From: an uncultured Clostridia bacterium
Lineage (GTDB): Bacteria > Bacillota > Clostridia > Oscillospirales > Ruminococcaceae
Direction of reading: 5' to 3'
Assembly (NCBI GenBank): GCA_947632425.1
Contig: CANRPG010000113.1
Location: forward strand, 1-6,533
Length of the DNA: 6,533 bases
The number at the start of each line of letters is the position of its first letter. Position 1 is the stretch's first letter. Shown piece after piece: positions 1 to 6,530 of this stretch. Position numbers and translations under genes: made by a program. The notes under the pieces were generated by a model. The model saw nothing but the letters and a program-made list of their open reading frames with translations, was not told where the DNA came from and ran no database searches.

Positions 1-75
1 TCGAACCCTCGATGAGCTATTAACCCATACACGAGTTCCAGTCGTGCGCCATAAACCGGGCTAGGCGACTTCTCC
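1..75 (-). tRNA. tRNA-Ser (anticodon GGA), 3' end cut off by window
   Basis: Serine tRNA reading UCC and UCU codons. Read on the minus strand, the 5' acceptor strand GGAGAAG starts at base 75. A D-arm with GCC/GGC stem follows, then an anticodon stem CACGA/UCGUG closing the 7-base loop CUGGAAC (bases 35-41), which puts anticodon GGA at 37-39. A long variable arm (AUGGGU paired with GCUCAU around a UAAUA loop) marks it as a class II tRNA, as expected for Ser. The T-stem GAGGG and the UUCGA of the T-loop reach the window edge, so the 3' T-stem strand, 3' acceptor strand and any encoded CCA lie outside. It has its own strong promoter at 149-177 and sits behind the aro gene cluster on the same strand. 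Confidence 0.95.
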
Positions 76-81
76 AGAATT

Positions 82-104
82 GCCTTGGGCATAAAGCCCA
101 AAGC
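82..104 (-). other. Hairpin in the 5' leader of the tRNA-Ser transcript
   Basis: The minus-strand transcript can form a 9-bp stem, GCUUUGGGC paired with GCCCAAGGC (one G-U pair), around a UUUAU loop. It ends 6 bases before the first base of the mature tRNA, and a U-rich stretch of about 30 bases precedes it in the transcript. It is not followed by a U-tract on either strand, so it does not look like an intrinsic terminator. A role in leader folding or 5' processing before RNase P is inference. Confidence 0.55.
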
Positions 105-148
105 CATTCAAATGAAAAAAACAAGTAAAACAAAACAGCTACCTTAGT

Positions 149-177
149 ATTATAACACAGCCGATTTTGAATGTCAA
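149..177 (-). promoter_or_regulatory. Consensus sigma-A promoter for tRNA-Ser
   Basis: On the minus strand there is a perfect -35 box TTGACA (172-177), a 17-base spacer and a perfect -10 box TATAAT (149-154). The spacer ends in TGT, giving an extended -10 (TGnTATAAT). AT-rich sequence with A/T runs lies upstream of the -35 box (about 178-208) and could act as an UP element. Transcription should start near 142-145, giving a leader of about 67-70 bases before the tRNA at 75. Such a match is typical of strong stable-RNA promoters. Confidence 0.9.
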
Positions 178-208
178 CAGTTTTTGTTAGTTAAAATATT
201 TATTTATC

Positions 209-802
209 TCACTTGTCTTCCGGCAGCTGCGGCACGGGTTCTTTGTTTTCCAGCAGATAGTCTACCACCTTGCTGTAAAACGCAGAGGGGTCTAGCATCA
301 GCCGCTTTTTCATAAGCTCTGCCTGCTCTTTATCGGGCGCAAATAATGATAGCTGCATAAGTATCACATCATTCGCATCATTGCAGGTGCAGTGCAGCAT
401 ACAGCCTATCTTTTTCTCCTCTATATCAATTTTAAGGGTGTTATCATTTTTCAGCCTTGTAAAGAACTGTATGCCTGCGGTCATTATCCTGTCGCGAAAG
501 CTCTGCGGCACTATCGACTTAAATTCAATAGCGCACCTCTTGCCCTTTTCCTGCAAGACATACTTTTCACAGTCGCCGGTGTCCTCCAAAGTTACCATGC
601 CCGTTTCCAGCATAGAGGATACTGCCTCCATGAAAAAGAAATAGTTTACTATGCCGTCGCCCGTTGCAATTTCTGTCAGCTGGCGCGGCGAAACGGGTCT
701 GTTTATCTGGTACAGAAAATAACAGATAAGCACCTTTACGGCATAAATATCCGTAAGATTGAGCATATTCGGAGAAACATACTTTTCAAAATTAGCATCC
801 AT
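209..802 (-). CDS. DUF4364 family protein, predicted winged-helix regulator
   Basis: A 197-residue soluble protein whose sequence resembles the DUF4364 family found across Clostridia; function is not established. The N-terminal part (about 17-90) looks like a winged-helix DNA-binding domain: helices around DIYAVKVLICYFLYQ, a PVSPRQLTEIAT recognition-like segment, a helix around NYFFFMEAVSSMLETG, and a hairpin ending KYVLQEKGKR. The family-like segment IVPQSFRDRI (about 97-106) follows, then a strand-rich C-terminal domain with two cysteines (CMLHC). The ATG start is supported by GGAG at 811-814, 8 bases upstream. The gene begins 14 bases after the aroC stop, so it should share its transcript. 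Regulation of the aro genes by this protein is only a guess; family assignment is from recalled sequence resemblance. Confidence 0.82.
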   Translation of the reverse strand: MDANFEKYVSPNMLNLTDIYAVKVLICYFLYQINRPVSPRQLTEIATGDGIVNYFFFMEAVSSMLETGMVTLEDTGDCEKYVLQEKGKRCAIEFKSIVPQSFRDRIMTAGIQFFTRLKNDNTLKIDIEEKKIGCMLHCTCNDANDVILMQLSLFAPDKEQAELMKKRLMLDPSAFYSKVVDYLLENKEPVPQLPEDK

Positions 803-816
803 TTTTATCGCTCCGA

Positions 817-1908
817 TCAGAAGTTCGGATATTCAAGCATATGAGAAAGCAGCGCGATATTCACCGCAGCTTCAACGCATGGTACAGCGCGCGGCACAAC
901 GCACGGGTCATGTCTGCCGGTTATCTTCAAAGTCTCCTCTTTCATGGTAGACATATCTACAGTCTGCTGCGGCTTGCCGATAGACGGTGTAGGCTTCATA
1001 GCTACCCTGAGAGTTATAGGCATACCCGAGGAAATGCCGCCGAGTATTCCGCCATGATTGTTTGAACGGGTGACAACGTGACCCTGATCGTTTACATAAA
1101 ACTCATCGTTATTTTCGCTGCCGAGCATTTTCGCGCAGTTAAAACCAACGCCGAACTCAATTCCCTTAACGGCCGGAATAGCAAAAACAAGTTGGGCAAT
1201 GCTGTTTTCAAGACCATCAAATATAGGTGAGCCTATGCCGGCAGGAACATTTACCGAAATGCACTCTATTATTCCGCCAACGCTGTCGCCTGCCTGAGCG
1301 GCTCTTTCAATATCGTTCTTCATACGCCTACCCTTGGCATCGTTCAGAACGGGGAAGCCCTTTTTGCGAAGCTCTATAATATCATCTCTCGTGGTGGTGA
1401 CCGCATCGAAGCTGTCATCTTTTATTTTATGTATCTCTGCGATATGCGCGCCGGTGTATATGCCTCTGCGCTCGAGTATCTGACCTGCAACAGCGCCTGC
1501 AAAACACAGCGGTGCGGTAAGCCTGCCCGAGAAATGGCCGCCGCCTCTGGGGTCATTAAAGCCGTTATATCGCAGCGCACCCGTATAGTCCGCATGACCG
1601 GGCCTTGCAAGCTTGCTTACTTTAAGATAATCATGGGAATGCGGGTCATCGTTGGTTATAAATGCGCAAAGCGGCGTGCCGGTGGTCTTTCCGTCAAGAA
1701 ATCCCGACATGATAGAAGGCATATCCTTTTCTCTGCGCTGCGTGGAATACGCTTCCTTTTTGGGAGCGCGCCTTGACATAAAAGTTATCAGCTTTTCAAG
1801 GTCAATATATTCGCCTGACGGCAGGTGATCCATGACAACACCTATTGCAGGACCATGGCTCTCGCCGAAGATAGATAATTGTATTCCTTTATTCCAGATC
1901 GATGACAT
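817..1908 (-). CDS. aroC: Chorismate synthase
   Basis: Catalyses the last shikimate step, EPSP to chorismate plus phosphate, in the cytosol using reduced FMN. The 363-residue length is normal. Visible signatures are FGESHG at 14-19 with catalytic His18, RPGHAD at 102-107 with the second conserved His at 105, the glycine-rich GGGHFSGRLTA at 122-132, NNHGGILGGISSG at 283-295, and the C-terminal signature GRHDPCVVPR at 331-340. The segment reading GGGRSSARETA in E. coli-type enzymes is GGGHFSGRLTA here, keeping the Ser, Arg and Thr; I recall this variant from other Clostridia. AGGGGG at 1916-1921 lies 7 bases before the ATG. It follows aroA after 46 bases and precedes the DUF4364 gene by 14. It uses the product of AroA as substrate. 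Confidence 0.97.
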   Translation of the reverse strand: MSSIWNKGIQLSIFGESHGPAIGVVMDHLPSGEYIDLEKLITFMSRRAPKKEAYSTQRREKDMPSIMSGFLDGKTTGTPLCAFITNDDPHSHDYLKVSKLARPGHADYTGALRYNGFNDPRGGGHFSGRLTAPLCFAGAVAGQILERRGIYTGAHIAEIHKIKDDSFDAVTTTRDDIIELRKKGFPVLNDAKGRRMKNDIERAAQAGDSVGGIIECISVNVPAGIGSPIFDGLENSIAQLVFAIPAVKGIEFGVGFNCAKMLGSENNDEFYVNDQGHVVTRSNNHGGILGGISSGMPITLRVAMKPTPSIGKPQQTVDMSTMKEETLKITGRHDPCVVPRAVPCVEAAVNIALLSHMLEYPNF

Positions 1909-1915
1909 TTTTATT

Positions 1916-1921
1916 CCCCCT
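1916..1921 (-). promoter_or_regulatory. aroC ribosome binding site
   Basis: AGGGGG on the minus strand, 7 bases before the aroC ATG at 1908. It is purine-rich but G-heavy compared with the AAGGAG of aroA, and it fixes the aroC start. It lies in the 46-base aroA-aroC gap (1909-1954), where I see no promoter or terminator. Confidence 0.7.
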
Positions 1922-1954
1922 GTTTTACGGTTTCAGAATATTGCTTGATCATAT

Positions 1955-3166
1955 TCAAAGTTGCTGCAAAATTCCGCCCAGACGAGCATATTCCTCAAAA
2001 AAGTTCGGATATGATTTAGTCACGCACTGAGCGCCTTTTATAATTACCTTTCCTGTTGAAACGGTTGCTGCTATAGCACTTGCCATAGCTATTCTATGGT
2101 CATTGCAGGCATCTACTTCGCCGCCGCTAAGCCTGCCGCCTTTTATAACTATATCTTCGCCTATACACTCAGCATTTCCGCCAAGCGAGTTTATCATATT
2201 GCAGACGGTCTCTATCCTGTCGCTTTCTTTCAAGCGAAGTCTCGATATATTTCTTATATACGAAACACCCTCGCACTGAGATGCCAGCACCGAAAGCACA
2301 GGCACAATATCGGGCGTATCCATACAGTCAACATCTATTGCCTTGCCGTCAAAGCGACCGCATATGTCATATATAGCTCTGTCGCCCTGCACGCTTTTGT
2401 GATCCATATTTTTTATATCAACATCACTGCCCAGAGCATTTGCAACGCAGAAAAACGCCGCCTGCGACCAGTCGCTTTCAATGCTGTGTGTACACGCTTT
2501 ATAGGTCTGACCGCCTTTTATAAAATACTCATCTTTGCCGCAGTCTATCTGTATGCCGAAGTTTTTAAGACAATTCAGTGTCATATCAACATATGGCTTT
2601 GATTGAAGCGGCGACAGCAGTTTCAGGTGTGAATCTTCTTCACACTTAGGCAGTGCCAGCAGCAGCCCCGATATAAACTGCGAAGATATATTGCCCTCCA
2701 GCTCATACTCGCCACCCGTGAGCTTGCCCTCAATAGTCAGCGGCAGACCACTGCCCAAAAACTTTATGCCGTGTTTTGACATCTGCTCTATATACGGTGA
2801 GAGCGGTCTTTGCGGCAGCTTGCCCTCGCCTATAAAGGTCGCATTCACGCCGAGCGCGGCAGCCACAGGAATTATAAGCCGCAGCGTAGTGCCAGATTCA
2901 ACACAGTCTACAACTACATTACCTTGCGGACAAACAGCCCCCGAAATAACGGCTGTACCGTCGCTTTCGTTGATATTCAGAGAAGCGCCTACCGCCTTGC
3001 AAGTACCCAAAGCCGCCTGTATATCTTTCGGGGTAAGGCAGAGGTCTTTAAGCGTGGTATTACCGTTTGCAAGAGCCGAGGCTATTATATACCTGTGCGC
3101 ATCGCTTTTTGAAGTCGGCACCGATATACCGCCGTGCAGCTTTGAGGGTGTTATGGCTATATCCAT
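1955..3166 (-). CDS. aroA: 3-phosphoshikimate 1-carboxyvinyltransferase (EPSP synthase)
   Basis: Transfers the enolpyruvyl group of PEP to shikimate 3-phosphate, step 6 of the shikimate pathway, in the cytosol. Counting from ATG 3166 it has 403 residues. Visible are the substrate-binding PTSKSDAHR (17-25), the PEP/glyphosate loop ESGTTLRL (90-97), QRPL (119-122), SSQFISGLL (161-169), DTPDIVP with the catalytic Asp (283-289), RLKESDR (311-317), and NDHRIAM (355-361). All key Lys, Arg, Asp and Glu positions seem present, so it should be active. A longer reading starts at TTG 3172, but AAGGAG (3176-3181) is only 3 bases from that TTG and 9 from the ATG, so I chose the ATG. It begins 16 bases after the aroB stop. 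Pro101 of the E. coli enzyme aligns with Leu97. Confidence 0.96.
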   Translation of the reverse strand: MDIAITPSKLHGGISVPTSKSDAHRYIIASALANGNTTLKDLCLTPKDIQAALGTCKAVGASLNINESDGTAVISGAVCPQGNVVVDCVESGTTLRLIIPVAAALGVNATFIGEGKLPQRPLSPYIEQMSKHGIKFLGSGLPLTIEGKLTGGEYELEGNISSQFISGLLLALPKCEEDSHLKLLSPLQSKPYVDMTLNCLKNFGIQIDCGKDEYFIKGGQTYKACTHSIESDWSQAAFFCVANALGSDVDIKNMDHKSVQGDRAIYDICGRFDGKAIDVDCMDTPDIVPVLSVLASQCEGVSYIRNISRLRLKESDRIETVCNMINSLGGNAECIGEDIVIKGGRLSGGEVDACNDHRIAMASAIAATVSTGKVIIKGAQCVTKSYPNFFEEYARLGGILQQL

Positions 3167-3175
3167 ATACAAAAA

Positions 3176-3181
3176 CTCCTT
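3176..3181 (-). promoter_or_regulatory. aroA ribosome binding site, decides the start
   Basis: AAGGAG on the minus strand just after the aroB stop codon. Its spacing is 9 bases to ATG 3166 and only 3 bases to the upstream in-frame TTG 3172, so it supports the ATG as the true start. Confidence 0.8.
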
Positions 3182-3182
3182 A

Positions 3183-4292
3183 TCAAAGCTGGGTTATAAC
3201 AGCCGCAACTTCGTTTTCCTCTACCTCTTTGGTGTAGCAGCCGTCAAAGCACATCATAGCGCCTATCTCTTTCTGGAAAACAAACCTCAGCTTGCCGTTG
3301 CGAACCTTTTTATCTGTATAAAGCTTATCTATAATAAGCTCTTTTCTTACATTATCGGGTATGTGTGTAGGCAGACCTACCCTTTTCAGCAGATCTTCAA
3401 CACGCTTTACATTCTCGCGCGAGATATAGCCGTATCTCTCGCCAAGCCTCATCTGCGCTACAAGACCTATCGCTACAGCCTCGCCGTGAAGCATCATGTA
3501 GCCGCTTGCGGTCTCCAAGGCTCTGCCAACGCTGTGACCTAGATTGAGAACACTTCTCAGATCCTGTTCCCTTTCGTCCCTCATAACAACGTTGTACTTT
3601 ATCTTGCAGTTACATTCGGCAACGTGTTCACACACATCGAAATCGAATGTAAACACTCTTTCTATATTCTTTTCAAGATATTCAAAGAAGTCCTTGTCGC
3701 CTATGCAGGAGTGCTTTATAGTCTCTGCAAGACCGCTTCTTATCTCCCTTTCGGGGAGAGTTATCCACGAAGCGATATCGATATAAACTTTCTTAGGCTG
3801 GTTGAACATACCTATCTGATTGGTGGCAAGCGCAGTATCTACCGCAACTTTGCCGCCTATAGATGCATCGGCAGCCGAGAGCAGTGTTGTTGAGTAGATA
3901 ACAAACGGCACGCCTCTGCCGAAAGTGCCTGCAACAAATCCTGCAAGGTCTGATACCACGCCGCCGCCAACAGCAACTACCATGCAGTCGCGGCGCAGAC
4001 CCGAGCCAAGCATAGAATCCTCAACAAAGCCCTTTGTTTCACGTGTCTTGCTGAGCTCCCCTGCCTGAATGGCGAACAGGTGCGCGTGATAGCCCTCGTC
4101 TATCAGCATATCGCATATCTTTGCGCCGTAAAGCTTCAAAACATTAGTATCGGTGATAACGGCAAAATTCTTTATGTTTCCGAACATACCGCTTTTTATA
4201 TCGCCGATAAGCTTTTCTTCAAGATTTCTTCCTATCTCGATATTGTATGAATCATCTACCGTTTTTACAAGCTCACATCTGAATTCGCTCAT
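3183..4292 (-). CDS. aroB: 3-dehydroquinate synthase
   Basis: Converts DAHP to 3-dehydroquinate, step 2 of the shikimate pathway, with NAD and a divalent metal, usually Zn or Co. From ATG 4292 it has 369 residues, a normal length. Visible are GGGVVSDLAGFVAG (109-122), STTLLSAADASIGGK (134-148), SGLAETIKH (186-194) with metal ligand Glu190, DEREQDLRSVLNLGHS (239-254) with ligand His253, LHGEAVAIG (268-276) with ligand His269, and DKK near residue 328. Two usually invariant positions differ: the GKN motif reads ATN (156-158), and GHTxGHAxE reads GHSVGRALE, so the second His is Arg257. The ATG overlaps the previous gene's stop as ATGA; an in-frame TTG at 4307 has poor spacing from any ribosome binding site. 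Adjacent aroA and aroC support a shikimate role over other sugar-phosphate cyclases. Confidence 0.93.
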   Translation of the reverse strand: MSEFRCELVKTVDDSYNIEIGRNLEEKLIGDIKSGMFGNIKNFAVITDTNVLKLYGAKICDMLIDEGYHAHLFAIQAGELSKTRETKGFVEDSMLGSGLRRDCMVVAVGGGVVSDLAGFVAGTFGRGVPFVIYSTTLLSAADASIGGKVAVDTALATNQIGMFNQPKKVYIDIASWITLPEREIRSGLAETIKHSCIGDKDFFEYLEKNIERVFTFDFDVCEHVAECNCKIKYNVVMRDEREQDLRSVLNLGHSVGRALETASGYMMLHGEAVAIGLVAQMRLGERYGYISRENVKRVEDLLKRVGLPTHIPDNVRKELIIDKLYTDKKVRNGKLRFVFQKEIGAMMCFDGCYTKEVEENEVAAVITQL

Positions 4293-4834
4293 AGTCTGTC
4301 CACCCAATCCTTTTCATCATATTCATCGTCATCGGTAATGACATTATACTGCTTTTTATCATATTTAAGCTGCTTGTGTAATTCATTTAACAAAAACAGC
4401 TTAGTCTTTGTAACAACAAACGGCACTGTTAGTATCTCGCCGCTTTTCAGCGTTATAACAAGGTCGCCGCTGCTGCTCTGCACGGTTTTTGAAATATCTT
4501 CAAAGCATATATCAAACGCCTTTTTCTTTCCGAAAAACGACTTCGTTTCATGCGTGAAACCATCATCATAAACTTTGGTATTCTCTTTCGGGTCACTCAT
4601 AAAAGCAAGCTGTGCCGTTACGACGTTTAAAGCCGCCGAAACTACTGCCAGAAAGCATATTGCAATCTTTGCAAAAATGCCCTCGGCGGTAAGTCCCAGC
4701 AGGAACACCGCCGCTGACATTATATAAATAACTATGCTTCTCGTCCTTAGTTTTTTCCTTTTGACAGCAATCGCAGCCATTTGACGGCGAACAGCGGCTA
4801 TGTCTTTTTTATCGGGATACTCATACAGCAGCAT
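4289..4834 (-). CDS. Two-helix membrane protein with YcxB-like domain
   Basis: A 181-residue protein of unknown function. A basic N-terminal segment (KRKKLRTR, 25-32) precedes two hydrophobic helices, about 33-49 and 53-77, with a short turn between. By the positive-inside rule both ends should face the cytosol. Residues about 86-158 resemble the YcxB-like, PH-fold C-terminal domain, with VYDDGFTHETKS followed by short strands and a closing helix LFLLNELHKQLK. The tail is strongly acidic (DDDEYDEKDWVD, 168-179). AAAGG at 4844-4848 lies 9 bases before the ATG. The gene starts 25 bases after the acyl-CoA synthetase stop, and its stop overlaps the aroB start as ATGA, so its translation is probably coupled to aroB. 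The YcxB assignment is from pattern and is moderate; the topology is clearer. Confidence 0.8.
   Translation of the reverse strand: MLLYEYPDKKDIAAVRRQMAAIAVKRKKLRTRSIVIYIMSAAVFLLGLTAEGIFAKIAICFLAVVSAALNVVTAQLAFMSDPKENTKVYDDGFTHETKSFFGKKKAFDICFEDISKTVQSSSGDLVITLKSGEILTVPFVVTKTKLFLLNELHKQLKYDKKQYNVITDDDEYDEKDWVDRL
4290..4305 (-). promoter_or_regulatory. aroB start with ATGA overlap and weak ribosome binding site
   Basis: The minus strand reads GGGTGG (4300-4305), 7 bases, then ATGA: the ATG (4290-4292) starts aroB and the TGA (4289-4291) ends the membrane protein gene. GGGTGG is only a partial match to AGGAGG, so re-initiation by ribosomes ending the upstream gene probably contributes. An upstream in-frame TTG (4305-4307) is the less likely start. 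Confidence 0.72.
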
Positions 4835-4859
4835 AAAGCCGTACCTTTCGCTTTGGCGT

Positions 4860-6530
4860 TTACAAACCTTTCAGCTCGTCAAGACGTCTTATTTCTTTTC
4901 TGATGATCTTACCGCTTATCGTTTTGGGAAGCTCCTCAACAAACTCGATAACTCTCGGGTACTTATAAGGCGCGGTGGCGTGCTTTACATAGTTCTGAAG
5001 CTCTTTTACAAGCTCATCTGAGGGCTTGAAATTCTTTGTAAGAACTATGGTAGCCTTTACAGCCTGACCTCTTATCGGGTCTTTAACTGCTGTAACAGCG
5101 CACTCAAGTACCGAAGGGTGCTCCATAAGAACGCTCTCTATCTCAAAAGGTCCTATACGGTAGCCGGAGGACTTTATAACGTCGTCCGTTCTGCCAACAT
5201 ACCAGAAATAACCGTCCTCGTCTTTCCATGCGGTATCGCCCGTGTGGTAAAGACCGTCGTGCCACGAAGCGTTGTTATCTTCTTCATTTCTGTAATAGCA
5301 CTTCATCAGGCCCTTGTGGTACTGACCTTCGGTGCGTATGCATATCTCACCAACCTCGCCGCACTGTACTTCGTTTCCATCACTGTCTGCCAGAACAACG
5401 TCATACAGCGGAACAGGCTTGCCCATAGAACCGGGCTTTGGCTCCATGCCGTAAAGATTTGCAACAATAGGCACTGATTCAGTCTGACCAAAAGCTTCCA
5501 TAAGCTTCAGACCAGTATATTCATAAAACCTATTGAAAACTTCAGAATTGAGAGCCTCACCTGCTATGCAGGCATATTCAAGGCTTGAAAGGTCGTAGTT
5601 TTCTATTCCCTCTTTAATAAAGAAGCGATACATAGTAGGCGGTGCGCAGAAAGATGTTATCTTATACTTTTGAATGATAGAAAGCAGTTTTGCGCTGTTG
5701 AATCTTTCAAAGTCATAAATAAACTCCGTAGCTCCACAGGTATACTGACCAAACAGCTTGCCCCACGCACATTTGCCCCAGCCGGTATCGGATACTGTCA
5801 GGTGCAGTGTGCCGTCATGAACATGGTGCCAGTGCTTGGCGGTCATTATATGCGCGGCAGAAAGATAGTGGCTGTGCAGTATCATCTTCGGGTAGCCTGT
5901 TGTTCCCGAGCTGAAATACAGCAGCATAGGTTCGTCAACAAGGGTATCTACCCTTTCAAGCTCATCGCTGTACTTTTCTATCTCGGTATCGAAGTCAGTC
6001 CAGCCCTCGCGTGGGTGGCGTGTGATGAATTTTTCTATAATACCGTCATACTTTTTGCAAGCACCCTCTATATGGTCTGCAACTTCGCCGTCGCCCGTGG
6101 CAACAACATACTTTACCGTCGCTGCCTCAAAGCGGTATGTATAGTCCTTTTCAAGCAGCTGGTTGGTGGCAGGTATTCCTATTGCGCCAAGCTTTATAAG
6201 TCCGTAAACACACAGCCAGAACTGATAGTTTCTTTTAAGTACGAGCAATACCATGTCGCCTTTTTTAACGCCGTGGTCTCTGAACATATTTGCAACTTTG
6301 TTTGTAAGCTTTGACAGATCCCTGTAGGTGAATATCTTCTCTTCGCCATCTTCATGCAGCCAGTGAATAGCTGCCTTATCGGGAACTTCTTTTGCCAGTC
6401 TGTCGATAACATCATAGGCAAAGTTGTAGTTGGGGGGCGTATCAAGTTCAAACTTAGTGATATGTCCGTCTTTATCGTACTCTTCTTTAACAAAATTTTT
6501 ATAAAAATTATTAAGGTCAAATTCGTGCAT
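4860..6530 (-). CDS. AMP-forming acyl-CoA synthetase, medium-chain-like
   Basis: ANL-superfamily enzyme that activates a carboxylic acid with ATP to an acyl-adenylate and then to the acyl-CoA; cytosolic. The 556-residue protein shows the ATP-binding loop YFSSGTTGYPK (205-215), SDTGWGKCAWGKLFG (247-261), EAFGQTES (345-352), YHTGD (428-432), the hinge region YVGRTDDVIKSSGYR (444-458), and PKTISGKIIRKE (535-546) with the adenylation Lys541. The set is complete, so the enzyme is probably active. The SDTGW...AWGKLFG segment resembles the medium-chain/ACSM-like group more than acetyl-CoA synthetases, but the substrate cannot be read from sequence. The ATG is 3 bases from the window edge, so its ribosome binding site is unseen and a longer N-terminus cannot be excluded, though MHEFDLNNFY fits a natural start. 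It is the first visible gene of the probable operon. Confidence 0.88.
   Translation of the reverse strand: MHEFDLNNFYKNFVKEEYDKDGHITKFELDTPPNYNFAYDVIDRLAKEVPDKAAIHWLHEDGEEKIFTYRDLSKLTNKVANMFRDHGVKKGDMVLLVLKRNYQFWLCVYGLIKLGAIGIPATNQLLEKDYTYRFEAATVKYVVATGDGEVADHIEGACKKYDGIIEKFITRHPREGWTDFDTEIEKYSDELERVDTLVDEPMLLYFSSGTTGYPKMILHSHYLSAAHIMTAKHWHHVHDGTLHLTVSDTGWGKCAWGKLFGQYTCGATEFIYDFERFNSAKLLSIIQKYKITSFCAPPTMYRFFIKEGIENYDLSSLEYACIAGEALNSEVFNRFYEYTGLKLMEAFGQTESVPIVANLYGMEPKPGSMGKPVPLYDVVLADSDGNEVQCGEVGEICIRTEGQYHKGLMKCYYRNEEDNNASWHDGLYHTGDTAWKDEDGYFWYVGRTDDVIKSSGYRIGPFEIESVLMEHPSVLECAVTAVKDPIRGQAVKATIVLTKNFKPSDELVKELQNYVKHATAPYKYPRVIEFVEELPKTISGKIIRKEIRRLDELKGL

Noticed and set aside
82..104. The leader hairpin read as an intrinsic terminator
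   Set aside because: No U-tract follows the stem on either strand; on the minus strand it is followed by AAUUCU and then the tRNA.
176..188. A short inverted repeat AAC...GTT next to the -35 box as a possible operator
   Set aside because: Only 3-4 matched bases in AT-rich DNA, within chance expectation.
392..844. A 150-codon plus-strand open frame opposite the DUF4364 gene
   Set aside because: It is a shadow of the DUF4364 coding frame; the product has no recognisable domain and the frame runs over the aroC junction.
1911..1952. A 13-residue mini-frame (MIKQYSETVKQGE) between aroA and aroC on the minus strand
   Set aside because: There is no ribosome binding site at a suitable distance from its ATG, and its end overlaps the aroC ribosome binding site; chance is the simplest explanation.
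2691..3542. A 283-codon open frame on the plus strand across aroA and the end of aroB
   Set aside because: It is antisense to two clearly recognised genes, spans their junction, has no recognisable domain, and its composition (Ser, Pro, Ala-rich) looks like the complement of aro codons.
5670..6314. A 214-codon plus-strand open frame opposite the acyl-CoA synthetase
   Set aside because: It is entirely antisense to a gene with a complete set of ANL motifs; no domain recognised.
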